A DNA stretch of 64,000 nt from Bradyrhizobium erythrophlei (GTDB lineage Bacteria > Pseudomonadota > Alphaproteobacteria > Rhizobiales > Xanthobacteraceae): NCBI RefSeq assembly GCF_900129425.1, contig NZ_LT670817.1, positions 8,522,001 to 8,586,000 on the forward strand, written 5' to 3'. Below are positions 16,918 to 27,420 of this stretch, in pieces. The notes beneath the pieces were generated by a model that saw only the letters and a list, made by a program, of their open reading frames with translations, was not told the origin of the DNA and ran no database searches. Within the stretch, counting starts at the first letter, position 1. Every line of letters begins with the position of its first letter. The translations under genes were made by a program, and so were the position numbers.

Positions 16918-18239
16918 ACCGGATAGATTCCCGACATTTTAGACCGGGATGATTCCCGACAGGTTTCAGAATGCGCCGGAGGGAGGACCCTTCGATGCCA
17001 TTTAGAGAGACCGGTCGGATGGAAGAGCGTATTCGGATGTTTTTGGAGTACGAGAGCGGGAACTGGAGCGTATCGGAGGTGTGCCGGCGCTACGGGATTT
17101 GCCGCGACACGTTTTACGAATGGCGCAAGCGGAAAGAGAGCGGCGATCCGGCCTGGTTTCAGGACCGCTCGCATGCGCCCTTGCAGTGTTGGCAGACCAC
17201 GAACGGTGCGATTGCAGAGAAGGTGATCGCGGCGCGGCGGCGATTTCCGTATCTGGGGCCGCGCAAGCTGTTGGCGGTGCTTGATCGGGATGCCCCCGAG
17301 ATCGCCTGGCCTGCCGCCTCGACGATCGGGGACATTCTCAAGCGCGCAGGCTTGGTCTCGCCGGTGAAGCGGCGCCGTCGCCCGCTCGACCAGCGGCGGC
17401 CCTGCACGCCGGTGACGAGCGCCAATGATGAGTGGAGTACGGACTTCAAGGGCTGGTTTCGCACCCGCGACCAGCGGCGGATCGATCCCTTGACGGTAGC
17501 AGACAGTCACAGCCGTTTTCTGATCGAACTCCGCATTGTCGCCCCCACTATTGAGGGCGTTCGCCCCTGTTTTGAACGGGCTTTCCGTGAGCATGGCCTG
17601 CCGCTTGCGATCCGCTGCGACAATGGTTCGCCGTTCGGCTCGCGTGGCCCGGGCGGTCTCACCCGGCTGTCGGCCTGGTGGATGAAGCTCGGCATCACAC
17701 CGCACTTCATCCATCCCGCCTCGCCGCAGGAGAATGGCCGACACGAGCGCATGCACCGCACGCTGAAGGCACAGACCTCGGTCCCGCCAGCCAGCAACGC
17801 ACCCGAGCAGCAGGCCCGCTTTGACATGTTCCGAAAGCATTACAACGAGGAACGTCCGCACGAAGCGCTGGACCAACGGCCGCCGGCAGAGTTCTACAGC
17901 CGCTCCCCGCGCACCATGCCGCCGCGCGCGGAAGATCCCTGGTACGACGCCGATCATCAGGTCCGTCGCGTCCGCGGCAACGGCGAGATCAAATGGAAAG
18001 GCGAGTTTGTATTCATCGGTGAAGCGCTGGTGGATGAACTTGTTGGCGTTGCTGAGCTCCAGACCGGTGACCACATCGTGCGCTTCTGCGATCTGGACAT
18101 CGGCCTCATCGATCGCCGCGGCCTGTTCACCCGGTTCGCTCCGCTTCGTGAGCGGCTCCGCGACCCGGGTGAACAGGCCGCTCAACCCAAACTGTCGGGG
18201 ATCATGCCGGTCCAAAGTGTCGACAATCATGCCGGTTGA
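16918..18239 (+). mobile_element. IS481-family insertion sequence between trpB and trpA
   Basis: About 1.32 kb. The ends are 45-bp imperfect inverted repeats (16918-16962 and 18192-18236); by my count 36 of 45 positions match. Each end holds two tandem copies of a motif like CCGGNATGATTCCCGACA, the usual layout for transposase binding. The transposase stop lies at the very end of the right repeat. I could not identify a convincing target-site duplication. It is oriented against the trp operon and inserted in the trpB-trpA spacer. Confidence 0.85.
16995..18239 (+). CDS. IS481-family transposase
   Basis: A 414-residue DDE transposase. An N-terminal helix-turn-helix (WSVSEVCRRYGICRDTFYEW) precedes the integrase core, whose acidic triad is visible: Asp150 in WSTDFKG, Asp209 in RCDNGSPF and Glu246 in PQENGRHER. 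The frame is uninterrupted, so the element may still be active. The ATG at 16995 has a GGAGGA about nine bases upstream. It is transcribed opposite to the trp genes. Confidence 0.93.
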   Translation: MPFRETGRMEERIRMFLEYESGNWSVSEVCRRYGICRDTFYEWRKRKESGDPAWFQDRSHAPLQCWQTTNGAIAEKVIAARRRFPYLGPRKLLAVLDRDAPEIAWPAASTIGDILKRAGLVSPVKRRRRPLDQRRPCTPVTSANDEWSTDFKGWFRTRDQRRIDPLTVADSHSRFLIELRIVAPTIEGVRPCFERAFREHGLPLAIRCDNGSPFGSRGPGGLTRLSAWWMKLGITPHFIHPASPQENGRHERMHRTLKAQTSVPPASNAPEQQARFDMFRKHYNEERPHEALDQRPPAEFYSRSPRTMPPRAEDPWYDADHQVRRVRGNGEIKWKGEFVFIGEALVDELVGVAELQTGDHIVRFCDLDIGLIDRRGLFTRFAPLRERLRDPGEQAAQPKLSGIMPVQSVDNHAG

Positions 18240-18262
18240 ACCCACGGACTCAACGCCGATAT

Positions 18263-19480
<1,218 letters not shown>

Positions 19481-19490
19481 TGTTGCCTTT

Positions 19491-19580
19491 CGTCATGGCC
19501 GGGCTCGTCCCGGCCATCCACGCCTTGCTTCCTCTGGGTTACGACAGACGTGGATGCCCGGGACGAGCCCGGGCATGACG
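19491..19580. repeat. Palindromic repeat, family B, in the trpF-trpB spacer
   Basis: A 90-bp inverted repeat: CGTCATGGCCGGGCTCGTCC at the left mirrored by GGACGAGCCCGGGCATGACG at the right. It occupies most of the 121-bp gap between trpF and trpB and would form a strong hairpin in the operon transcript. Confidence 0.9.
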
Positions 19581-19601
19581 CTGTTGAGCCGACTGCCGCG
19601 A

Positions 19602-20279
19602 TCATCGCGCACCTGACGCACTGAGTGCCGTATCATTTTCGACCGCGCGCGCGGCGCGAATGAAGGCGCGGATCATCTCGGGATCCTTGATCCCGGCTGC
19701 CCGCTCCACGCCGGAGGAAACGTCGACGCCGCCGGCGCGGGTAACGCGAACGGCTTCCACGACATTGCCGGCATGGAGGCCGCCGGAAACCATGAACGGC
19801 AGCCGGAGATCGAGCTTCTCAAGCACATGCCAGTCGAACACGGCTCCGAGGCCGCCGGGGCGGGTGGCTTCGCTGGGCGCGCGGGCATCGAACAGGATGC
19901 GGTCGGCGACGGCGGCGAGGCCGGGCAGCGGCGCGAGATCGGAAGCACTTTCGACCGCGATCGCTTTCATGACCGGCAATCCGAAGCTCTGCCTGATGTC
20001 GCGCAGCCGTGCCGCGGTTTCCCGGCCGTGCAGTTGCAGGATATCGGGCTGCAGCGCCTCGACGATGTTGGCGAGCGTGGCATCATCGGCATCGACCGTG
20101 AGGGCTACCTTGATAGCGCGGCCCTTTGCCTGCCTGCCGAGTTCGCGCGCGGCCTCAAGACCCAGATGCCGCGGCGAGCCCGGAAAGAACACGAATCCCA
20201 CCATGTCGGCGCCGGCCGCCAGCGCGACGTCGAGCGTTTCGCGCGTGGACAGGCCGCAAATTTTGACGATCAGGGACAT
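19602..20279 (-). CDS. trpF: Phosphoribosylanthranilate isomerase
   Basis: A 225-residue TIM-barrel enzyme that isomerises N-(5-phosphoribosyl)anthranilate. The N-terminal KICGLS motif carries the catalytic cysteine (Cys8), and the acid partner lies in GGVDVSSGVE. PFMVSGGLHAGNV forms the phosphate site. It follows lapA with a short gap and heads the trpF-trpB part of the operon. Confidence 0.95.
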   Translation of the reverse strand: MSLIVKICGLSTRETLDVALAAGADMVGFVFFPGSPRHLGLEAARELGRQAKGRAIKVALTVDADDATLANIVEALQPDILQLHGRETAARLRDIRQSFGLPVMKAIAVESASDLAPLPGLAAVADRILFDARAPSEATRPGGLGAVFDWHVLEKLDLRLPFMVSGGLHAGNVVEAVRVTRAGGVDVSSGVERAAGIKDPEMIRAFIRAARAVENDTALSASGAR

Positions 20280-20342
20280 GGTTCAAGGCACGGGTTAGGG
20301 CGACGACGGTGGAGCGGAAAAGCGCTCGCGATGGGCCGCGTT

Positions 20343-20744
20343 CTACAACGTCGCGCCCTGCTTGTCTCGCCCGCCCGCCCCATATCCGCCGCCCGGCTGC
20401 GGGGCAGGAATCCGCGGCAGATCGTATCGCGAGGGCGTCATGGCGCCGGCGCGCAGGTCGGCCATTTGCGCCCGCGCCTGCCGCGCGTCGGCTTCGTATT
20501 GCCGCGCGGCGCGGCGCCAGTGGCGCTGCCGGAACCAGGTCGCGGTGCCCCCCGCCACCACGCCCAAAATCGCTACCACGATGATGACGACGAACAGCGG
20601 CAGCGTGACGGCGACCGATGGATCAGTCGAATTGAACGGATCGAACGACACCGTCACCCAGTGACGATTGGCGACCGCGAAGACGACAAAGATCAGGCCC
20701 AGCGGAATCAACACCAAGCCTGTCAGAAATTTTCGCATGACCAT
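20343..20744 (-). CDS. LapA domain inner-membrane protein
   Basis: A 133-residue protein with two predicted membrane helices (FLTGLVLIPLGLIFVVFAVA, residues 5-24, and VTLPLFVVIIVVAILGVVAG, residues 47-66) separated by a short polar segment containing VTVSFDPFN. This is the LapA/DUF1049 pattern. A cytoplasmic helix and a Pro/Gly-rich tail follow. In Gammaproteobacteria LapA works with LapB in LPS assembly; here it lies between ihfB and trpF, and its role in this lineage is inferred from the family only. Confidence 0.8.
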   Translation of the reverse strand: MVMRKFLTGLVLIPLGLIFVVFAVANRHWVTVSFDPFNSTDPSVAVTLPLFVVIIVVAILGVVAGGTATWFRQRHWRRAARQYEADARQARAQMADLRAGAMTPSRYDLPRIPAPQPGGGYGAGGRDKQGATL

Positions 20745-20806
20745 CTCTCGCGTTGCTGGAGACTGGCGGGCGCGCAGACCAATCCGGGGCGGAATACGCG
20801 TAACGC

Positions 20807-21112
20807 CTAGGCGCCGGCGTCGGGCGCTCCGCCCTCGCGGTTCAGCCGTTCCCGCATTTCCTTGCCCGTCTTGAAAAACGGGACACTCTTCTGATCCACC
20901 GGCACATGGGCGCCGGTGCGCGGATTGCGGCCGGCACGGGCCGGACGATGCTTCACCGAGAACGCGCCGAAACCGCGCAGTTCGACCCGGTCGCCCCGCG
21001 CCAATGCGGCAACGATCTCATCGAGAATCGCGTTCACGATGTTCTCGACATCCCGCTGGTAAAGGTGCGGGTTGTGCTCGGCGATACGCTGAACAAGTTC
21101 GGATTTGATCAT
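20807..21112 (-). CDS. ihfB: Integration host factor subunit beta
   Basis: A 101-residue HU/IHF-family DNA-bending protein. The signature GFGAFSVKHRPARAGRNPRT, which ends in the beta arm that inserts into the minor groove, is present, as is the MIKSELVQRIAE first helix. The start at 21112 gives the standard length; the frame extends to 21142 with ten atypical residues. It pairs with IhfA, which is not in this window. Confidence 0.95.
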   Translation of the reverse strand: MIKSELVQRIAEHNPHLYQRDVENIVNAILDEIVAALARGDRVELRGFGAFSVKHRPARAGRNPRTGAHVPVDQKSVPFFKTGKEMRERLNREGGAPDAGA

Positions 21113-21283
21113 CGAGACTGGGACCCGGGAATGTGCGGACATCCATTTCCGTGAAAATGCCTTGAACTGTCAAGACGCTAAATCAGATTTGGGTCGCGCG
21201 AAAACACGTGACAAACGCCCCGATAGGGAATTGTGACAATACCCGCAGTGCGGGAGGAGGGGCGGAAACCGGACTTACGCGGC

Positions 21284-22264
21284 TTAATTCGTCCCCACCG
21301 GATGCCACAGTGCCAGCATGCCATCGAGACCCAGGCGATCGACGGCTTGCGCAACGCCGGCCTGCTCAACCTGCCGCGCGATCGCGCTCAAGCCGAGCGC
21401 GTCCAGGGTAATGGAGGCCGCCGTGCGCAGAAAAGTCAGGTCGCCGAACCGCGGCGCCAGCTTGTAATCGCGCACCGGCAGATCGGCCTTGACGCCCTTC
21501 TGGGCGACGAGCCAGGCCACGGCGGTTTTCTCGTCGCCGAGCTGATCGATCAGCTTGAGATCGACCGCCTGATGGCCGGTGAAGACCCGTCCGTCCGCAA
21601 CCTGATTGAGCAAGGCGTCGTCCATGCCGCGCCGCTCTTTCACGAGGCCCCGAAACCACGCATAGGAATCCTTTACCAGCGCATCAAGCGCCGCGCGCGC
21701 TTCCGGACTGGTCGGCTCAAAACCGTTGGGCGCCGCTTTCAGCGGCGAAGACTTCACTTCTTCGACCTTGACGCCGACCGTTTTCAGCAAGTCGGTAAAA
21801 TTCGGAAATTGAAACAGCACACCGATCGAACCGACCAGGGAGGTCTGCTGGGCGACGATGTGATCGGCCGCGATCGCGGTGATGTAGCCGCCCGATGCCG
21901 CCAGTCCCTCGACCACCACCACCAGCGGTTTCTTCGCCTTCAGGCGGACCAGCGCGTCGTAAAGCTGCTCGGACCCGGCGGTGGTGCCGCCGGGCGAGTT
22001 TATGTGCACGATGACCGCCGCCGCGTTTGATTTTTCCAGCCGTTCCAGCGCCTCGACGCGATCCTGGTCGCTGCGGATCAGGCCTTCGATGTTGACGCGG
22101 GCAATCGAGCCGGAGGTCGTTAGCGCGCTGCGGCCGCCCGGCGTCGCCAGGACAGCGATGGTGACGACCGCGGCGATCGCGACCACCGTCGCGACCACAC
22201 GCCAGAACGTCAGCTTGCGGCGTATCCTGCGGCGATCGACGATCACGTCTGAATCAAGCGACAT
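21284..22264 (-). CDS. sppA: Signal peptide peptidase SppA (short form)
   Basis: A 326-residue S49 serine protease that degrades leftover signal peptides in the membrane. An N-terminal membrane helix (residues 20-42) is followed by the single ClpP-like domain: INSPGGTTAGSEQLYDAL, and VVVVEGLAASGGYITA, where the serine is the expected nucleophile. Length fits the 36-kDa type. It lies upstream of ihfB on the same strand. Confidence 0.92.
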   Translation of the reverse strand: MSLDSDVIVDRRRIRRKLTFWRVVATVVAIAAVVTIAVLATPGGRSALTTSGSIARVNIEGLIRSDQDRVEALERLEKSNAAAVIVHINSPGGTTAGSEQLYDALVRLKAKKPLVVVVEGLAASGGYITAIAADHIVAQQTSLVGSIGVLFQFPNFTDLLKTVGVKVEEVKSSPLKAAPNGFEPTSPEARAALDALVKDSYAWFRGLVKERRGMDDALLNQVADGRVFTGHQAVDLKLIDQLGDEKTAVAWLVAQKGVKADLPVRDYKLAPRFGDLTFLRTAASITLDALGLSAIARQVEQAGVAQAVDRLGLDGMLALWHPVGTN

Positions 22265-22397
22265 CGAAAATCTCCTCAGGAGCGGTCGTTAAGGGGGTCG
22301 CACGGTATTCCCTGCACAGCCTTAATATACCGTCCATCAGTTACATCAATTGCGGTGCAATATGAAGAAAACAAGGCCCCCGCGGCGCCATTCCCGC

Positions 22398-22483
22398 CGT
22401 CATGGCCAGGCTCGTCCCGGCCATCCACGTCCTTGTCTCAAGAAAGTAAGACGTGGATGCCCGCGACAAGCGCGGGCATGACG
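22398..22483. repeat. Palindromic repeat, family B
   Basis: An 86-bp inverted repeat beginning CGTCATGGCCAGGCTCGTCC and ending CGACAAGCGCGGGCATGACG, with ATCCACGTC / AAGACGTGGAT inner arms. It lies between the sppA start and the rpsA terminator. Confidence 0.85.
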
Positions 22484-22507
22484 AAAGAGTGTTCATTTAT
22501 CCGCCAA

Positions 22508-22535
22508 CAAAAAAAGCCCCGGTCGAAACCGGGGC
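22508..22535 (-). terminator. Rho-independent terminator of rpsA
   Basis: On the minus strand a perfect GCCCCGGT / ACCGGGGC stem with a TTCG tetraloop is followed by a run of seven Ts. It lies 33 bases past the rpsA stop and should end the aroA-cmk-rpsA transcript. Confidence 0.93.
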
Positions 22536-22567
22536 CCTGATTTGATTGTGACAATGAAGCGTGAGGC

Positions 22568-24271
22568 TTACTTGTCGGTGCGCTGCTTGAGCGCGGTGCC
22601 GAGAATGTCGCCCAGCGTCGCCCCCGAATCGGAGGAGCCGTACTGCGCGATGGCTTCCTTCTCTTCGGCGACTTCCAGCGCCTTGATCGAGACCTGCACC
22701 TTGCGGGCCTTCTTGTCGAACTGGATCACCCGCGCATCGACCTTTTCGCCGACGGCGAAACGCTCGGCGCGCTGATCAGAGCGCTCGCGCGCCAGTTCGG
22801 ACCGCTTGATGAAGGTGGTGAAGTCGGTGCCCGAGATTTTCACCTCGATACCGCTTTCCTTCACTTCGAGCACTTCGCAGGTCACGACCGCGCCCTTCTT
22901 GACGTCGCCCGGCTCGGCGAAGGGATCGCCTTCGAGCTGCTTGACGCCGAGCGAGATGCGTTCCTTCTCGACATCGACATCGAGCACCACGGCCTTGACC
23001 ATGTCGCCCTTCTTGAAGTTGTCGATCACCTGCTCGCCCGGAAGCTTCCAGTCGAGATCTGACAGATGAACCATGCCGTCGACGTCGCCCTCGAGCCCGA
23101 GGAACAGGCCGAACTCGGTCTTGTTCTTGACCTCGCCCTCGACCGTCGATCCGACCGGGAATTTTTCGACGAACACTTCCCAGGGATTGCGCATGGTCTG
23201 CTTGAGGCCGAGCGAAATCCGGCGCTTGACCGAATCGACCTCCAGAACCTGCACTTCGACTTCCTGCGAGGTCGAAACGATCTTGCCGGGATGCATGTTC
23301 TTCTTGGTCCACGACATTTCCGAGACGTGGATCAGGCCTTCGATGCCCGGCTCCAGTTCGACGAACGCGCCGTAGTCGGTGATGTTGGTGACGCGGCCGG
23401 TGAAGCGCGCATTAAGCGGGTACTTCGCCTCGATGCCCTGCCACGGATCGTCCAGCAACTGCTTCATGCCGAGCGAGATGCGGTGGGTTTCGTGGTTGAT
23501 CTTGATGATCTTGACCTTGACGGTCTGGCCGATGGTCAGCACTTCGGTCGGGTGATTGACCCGGCGCCAGGCGATATCGGTGACGTGCAAGAGGCCGTCG
23601 ATGCCGCCGAGGTCGACGAACGCGCCGTAATCGGTGATGTTCTTGACGACGCCGTCGATGACCTGGCCCTCTTCGAGATTCTGCACCAGTTCCTGGCGCT
23701 GCTCGGCGCGGGTCTCTTCCAGCACGGTGCGGCGTGACACCACGATGTTGCCGCGGCGCCGGTCCATCTTGAGTATCTGGAACGGCTGCGAATTGTTCAT
23801 CAGCGGTGCGACGTCGCGGATCGGACGGATGTCGACCTGCGAACGCGGCAGGAAGGCCACCGCGCCGTCGAGATCGACGGTGAAGCCGCCCTTGACCTGA
23901 TTGAAGATGACGCCGTGCACCTTCTCGTTATTGTTGAAAGCCTTTTCGAGCTTGCCCCAGCTTTCCTCGCGGCGCGCCTTGTCGCGCGACAGGACGGCTT
24001 CCCCGAGCGCATTCTCGATGCGGTCGAGAAACACCTCGACCTCGTCGCCGACCTTGAGTTCGCTTTCGCGGCCGGGCCCTGCGAATTCGCGCAGCGCCAC
24101 GCGGCCTTCGGTCTTCAGGCCGACGTCAATGACGGCCATGTCTTTCTCGATCGCAACAACGATGCCCTTAATGACGGAGCTTTCCTGCAGATTGCCGCCG
24201 GCAAAGGACTCGTCGAGCATGGCGGCAAAATCGTCGCGGGAAGGATTATAGGAAGTAGCAGTCGAAGCCAT
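22568..24271 (-). CDS. rpsA: 30S ribosomal protein S1
   Basis: A 567-residue protein with six S1 RNA-binding repeats, seen as recurrent VKNITDYGAFVDLGGIDGLLH and VSEMSW-type blocks spaced about 85 residues apart. S1 binds mRNA and helps initiation on structured leaders. The full set of six repeats and the length match the family. It follows cmk after 251 bp, and a strong terminator ends the unit. Confidence 0.97.
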   Translation of the reverse strand: MASTATSYNPSRDDFAAMLDESFAGGNLQESSVIKGIVVAIEKDMAVIDVGLKTEGRVALREFAGPGRESELKVGDEVEVFLDRIENALGEAVLSRDKARREESWGKLEKAFNNNEKVHGVIFNQVKGGFTVDLDGAVAFLPRSQVDIRPIRDVAPLMNNSQPFQILKMDRRRGNIVVSRRTVLEETRAEQRQELVQNLEEGQVIDGVVKNITDYGAFVDLGGIDGLLHVTDIAWRRVNHPTEVLTIGQTVKVKIIKINHETHRISLGMKQLLDDPWQGIEAKYPLNARFTGRVTNITDYGAFVELEPGIEGLIHVSEMSWTKKNMHPGKIVSTSQEVEVQVLEVDSVKRRISLGLKQTMRNPWEVFVEKFPVGSTVEGEVKNKTEFGLFLGLEGDVDGMVHLSDLDWKLPGEQVIDNFKKGDMVKAVVLDVDVEKERISLGVKQLEGDPFAEPGDVKKGAVVTCEVLEVKESGIEVKISGTDFTTFIKRSELARERSDQRAERFAVGEKVDARVIQFDKKARKVQVSIKALEVAEEKEAIAQYGSSDSGATLGDILGTALKQRTDK

Positions 24272-24522
24272 TTGTTCTCCAGATGCGGGTGTCGCCGGCG
24301 ATTGGGGTTAAGGGCGCATCGGGCGTGAAGTGTTAGAGGTCCGCAAACCCTAACGACCGCCTCGCGAAAAAAAATCGCAACAGCGGGCCGGCAGCATGCC
24401 TGCACGTTCGATACGTTGAATTCGTCCGGAACCTAAAACGAGTTTATCGATCTCGAAGCCTGGAGCGGGCTTTCCTCCAATGACGGCAGCGGTTTGGTTT
24501 GCAAGCCTTCAAATGAAAGCCT

Positions 24523-25161
24523 TCAAACCCGCTGCCGGCCCGCTCGGACGGCCTCGACAATGTCGATGGCGGCCCGGACGCCGCCTTCTATATCCAAATT
24601 GGAGTTGTCGAGCAAGTAAGCATCCGGTGCCGCTTTTAAAGGCGCGATGGTCCTGTTCTGGTCGCGCTCGTCGCGTTTGAGGATATCCGCCAGCACCGCC
24701 GCCTCGTCGGCGTTCTCGCCGCGCGCTTTCGCCTCCAGGGTCCGGCGCCGGGCCCGGACTTTCGGGTCGGCCACGACGAATATCTTCACATCGGCGTGCG
24801 GGCAGATCACGGTTCCGATATCGCGGCCGTCGAGCACCGCGCCGGGCGGATCGGCGGCGAATTGGCGCTGAAAATTCAGCAGTACCTCCCGCACCTTGGG
24901 GATCGCCGAAACCACCGAGGCGGCGTCGCCCACCTCCTGGGTCTTCAGCGCCGGGTTGCCGAACTTTTCGGGGTCGAGCTCGAGTGCCGCGGAGACCGCG
25001 AGCATCTCATCGGTCAGGTCGGCGCCGGCGTCCATGAGCGCCTTGGCCACCGCGCGGTAGATCACACCGGTATCGAGGTGACGATAGCCGTAATGCCTGG
25101 CGAGCCGCTTGCCGAGCGTGCCTTTTCCCGAGGCCGCGGGTCCGTCGATGGCGATGATCAT
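24523..25161 (-). CDS. cmk: Cytidylate kinase
   Basis: A 212-residue P-loop kinase that phosphorylates CMP and dCMP. The ATP loop GPAASGKGT is at residues 7-15, with YRHLDTGVIYRAVA for the nucleotide site and DGRDIGTVICP and KARARRRTLE-type lid residues later. Its ATG overlaps the aroA stop as ATGA, so the two are translationally coupled. Confidence 0.97.
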   Translation of the reverse strand: MIIAIDGPAASGKGTLGKRLARHYGYRHLDTGVIYRAVAKALMDAGADLTDEMLAVSAALELDPEKFGNPALKTQEVGDAASVVSAIPKVREVLLNFQRQFAADPPGAVLDGRDIGTVICPHADVKIFVVADPKVRARRRTLEAKARGENADEAAVLADILKRDERDQNRTIAPLKAAPDAYLLDNSNLDIEGGVRAAIDIVEAVRAGRQRV

Positions 25162-26507
25162 GAAAACTCCGCCCCAAGCGAGCGCATCATCGGGATGAAA
25201 TCCGGAAAGCTGGTGGCGATGAAGGCGGTGTCGTCGACCTTCACCGGCTTGTCGGAGGCTAGCCCCATCACCAGCGCCGACATCGCGATCCGATGATCCA
25301 TGTGGGTGGCGACCAGGCCGCCGCCGGGCACGTAGCCCTTGCCCTCGACGATCATGTCGTCGCCGGATATCTCGACCCTGACGCCGTTGACGCGCAGCAT
25401 GGCGGCGGTGGCTTCCAGCCGGTCGGATTCCTTGACCCGCAATTCCCGCAGGCCGCGCATGATGGTGGTGCCTTCGGCGAAGCTCGCCGCCACCGCCAGC
25501 ACCAGATATTCGTCGATCATCGAGGGCGCCCGTTCGGGGGGCACCTCGACGCCGCGCAGTTTCGAGGCGCGCACGCGCAGCTGCGCCATCGGTTCGCCGG
25601 CATCGCCGCGCAGCTCGCTTTCCTCGATCGACGCGCCCATCTCGCGCAGCGTCGTGAGCAGCCCGGTGCGCAGCGGATTGGTCATGACATCCGACAGAAC
25701 GAGGTCGGAGCCTTCGACGATCAGGGCCGCCACGATCGGGAACGCCGCCGATGACGGATCGGCCGGCACCACGACGTCGGCGCCGTGCAGCTCGGACTGA
25801 CCGGTGAGCGCGATTTTGCGGCCGTGACGGCCCTCAGGCGTCGAGACGATCTGCGCCCCAAAATGCTTCAGCATCAGCTCGGTATGGTCGCGGCTCGCCT
25901 CGGTCTCGATCACGGTGGTAACGCCCGGTGCGGCCAGCCCCGCCAGCAGCACGGCGGATTTGATCTGCGCCGAGGCCACCGGCGTGCGGTACAGGATCGG
26001 CAAGGGATCGCGGGCCCCCTGAAGCGTCAACGGCAGGCGGCCGCCCTCCCCGCTTACGCCGACCCGCGCGCCCATCAATTCCAGGGGATCGAGCACCCGC
26101 CGCATCGGCCTGCTGCGCAGCGAGGCGTCGCCATCGAAGATCGCCGTGATCGGGCAGCCCGCCACCGCACCCATCACCAGCCGGCAGCCGGTGCCGGAAT
26201 TGCCGAAATCGAGCGGATTCTCCGGCTGGGCGAAGCCGGCCACGCCGACACCCCGCACCGACCAGGCGAAATCGCCGGTTCGCTCGACCCGGGCACCCAA
26301 CGCCCGCATCGCCTTGGCGGTATTGAGCACATCTTCGCCCTCGAGCAGGCCGGTAATCCGGGTTTCGCCGACCGCCAGCGCGCCCAAAATCAGGGCACGG
26401 TGCGAGATCGACTTGTCGCCGGGGACGCGGACCTTCCCGGTCAGGGAACCGCTGGGACGTGCCTCAAGCGGCGCTGGTTGATCGGGAAGGTGATTTGAAT
26501 GAGTCAA
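25158..26507 (-). CDS. aroA: EPSP synthase (3-phosphoshikimate 1-carboxyvinyltransferase)
   Basis: About 449 residues. It joins phosphoenolpyruvate to shikimate-3-phosphate in the chorismate pathway. VPGDKSISHRALILGALA, LDFGNSGTGCRL, FDGDASLRSRPMRR and LRVKESDRL are all present. The motifs are closer to class II enzymes than to E. coli AroA, but the residue matching Ala100 of the CP4 enzyme is Gly105 here. I place the start at TTG 26507, with AGAGGA seven bases upstream; the frame extends to ATG 26540. Confidence 0.93.
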   Translation of the reverse strand: MTHSNHLPDQPAPLEARPSGSLTGKVRVPGDKSISHRALILGALAVGETRITGLLEGEDVLNTAKAMRALGARVERTGDFAWSVRGVGVAGFAQPENPLDFGNSGTGCRLVMGAVAGCPITAIFDGDASLRSRPMRRVLDPLELMGARVGVSGEGGRLPLTLQGARDPLPILYRTPVASAQIKSAVLLAGLAAPGVTTVIETEASRDHTELMLKHFGAQIVSTPEGRHGRKIALTGQSELHGADVVVPADPSSAAFPIVAALIVEGSDLVLSDVMTNPLRTGLLTTLREMGASIEESELRGDAGEPMAQLRVRASKLRGVEVPPERAPSMIDEYLVLAVAASFAEGTTIMRGLRELRVKESDRLEATAAMLRVNGVRVEISGDDMIVEGKGYVPGGGLVATHMDHRIAMSALVMGLASDKPVKVDDTAFIATSFPDFIPMMRSLGAEFS

Positions 26508-26652
26508 GATTGTGTCCTCTGCGCCGGCGGCAGGTATCACATGGGCCGCCCGACGTCACGCGGCCGTCCGCCTTCCGCAAAGCGCTATTGACAGCAGCGT
26601 GGCAACTAGCCAAGTGAAGCACCGTTTTTCAGAAATTCCCAGGATTCCACAC

Positions 26653-27078
26653 GTGGCCAAATCCGATCTCGGAACCAAACGCATTTGCCCCACGACGGGC
26701 AAGAAATTCTATGATCTCAACAAGAACCCGGTGATTTCACCCTACACCGGCGAGGTGGTGCCGATTGCGCCGATTCCGCCGCCGCGGACCCGCGCCGACG
26801 CCGCCGCCCGCGCCAGTGCGGCCGCCGCCGCCTCCGCCGCCGAGGCGACGCCGGAGCCGGTGGAGGCCGAAGAGTTGGTGCCGCTCGAGGAAGCCGATGC
26901 CGAGGAAAACACCGGCAAGGTCAAGGCGGTCGTTCCCGAGTCGGAAGACGACATCGAGATCGACGAGACCATTGAAGACGACGACGATGACGATTCCACC
27001 TTCATCGCCGACGAGGAAGAAGGCGACGAGGACGTCACCGACATCATCGGCGACGTCGGCGGCGACGAGGAGACTTGA
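26653..27078 (+). CDS. TIGR02300 family acidic protein
   Basis: A 141-residue protein of a family typical of Alphaproteobacteria. The N-terminus (AKSDLGTKRICPTTGKKFYD, then LNKNPVISPYTGE) is the conserved part; the rest is Ala/Pro-rich and then very acidic, including a run of Asp residues near residues 109-115. It starts at GTG 26653, which opens the conserved block exactly. It is divergent from aroA, so their promoters share the 145-bp gap. Function is unknown. Confidence 0.88.
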   Translation: MAKSDLGTKRICPTTGKKFYDLNKNPVISPYTGEVVPIAPIPPPRTRADAAARASAAAAASAAEATPEPVEAEELVPLEEADAEENTGKVKAVVPESEDDIEIDETIEDDDDDDSTFIADEEEGDEDVTDIIGDVGGDEET

Positions 27079-27083
27079 GATCG

Positions 27084-27108
27084 GCCCTGAACTGTGTTCA
27101 GGGTTTTC
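27084..27108 (+). terminator. Rho-independent terminator after the TIGR02300 gene
   Basis: A perfect eight-base-pair stem, CCCTGAAC at 27084-27091 and GTTCAGGG at 27095-27102, with a TGT loop followed by TTTTCT. It lies directly after the stop codon. Confidence 0.9.
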
Positions 27109-27198
27109 TCCCGCGCATCACCCAAGGCGCGCGGGCAGCATGATCCGGAAAAGTGGCGACCGGTTTTCCGAAAAAATCATGCTCAAAAATAGAGTTAA

Positions 27199-27272
<74 letters not shown>

Positions 27273-27274
<2 letters not shown>

Positions 27275-27334
27275 CGCTTCGCCCTTCGGGCTACGCGTGG
27301 CGCAGCCACGCAAGAGCCCGAAGAGCGAAGCGTG
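27273..27334. repeat. Long palindrome directly after tRNA-Ala
   Basis: CACGCTTCGCCCTTCGGGCT is mirrored by AGCCCGAAGAGCGAAGCGTG, with ACGCGTGG / CCACGC inner arms. The palindrome begins inside the CCA end of the tRNA, so it could define the 3' end of the tRNA precursor or end its transcription. Confidence 0.8.
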
Positions 27335-27420
27335 CCCGGCGTAGCCCCCTTGGGCGAAGACGGGCTGGAGACGGGATCCGATACCATCTAAGATTTGGGC
27401 TCGCCCATAGGTGAGCGCCC

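Noticed and set aside
16905..18250. Target-site duplication for the IS481-type element
   Set aside because: Short similarities such as CGGAC at both sides are not placed symmetrically at the IS ends, so I do not call one.
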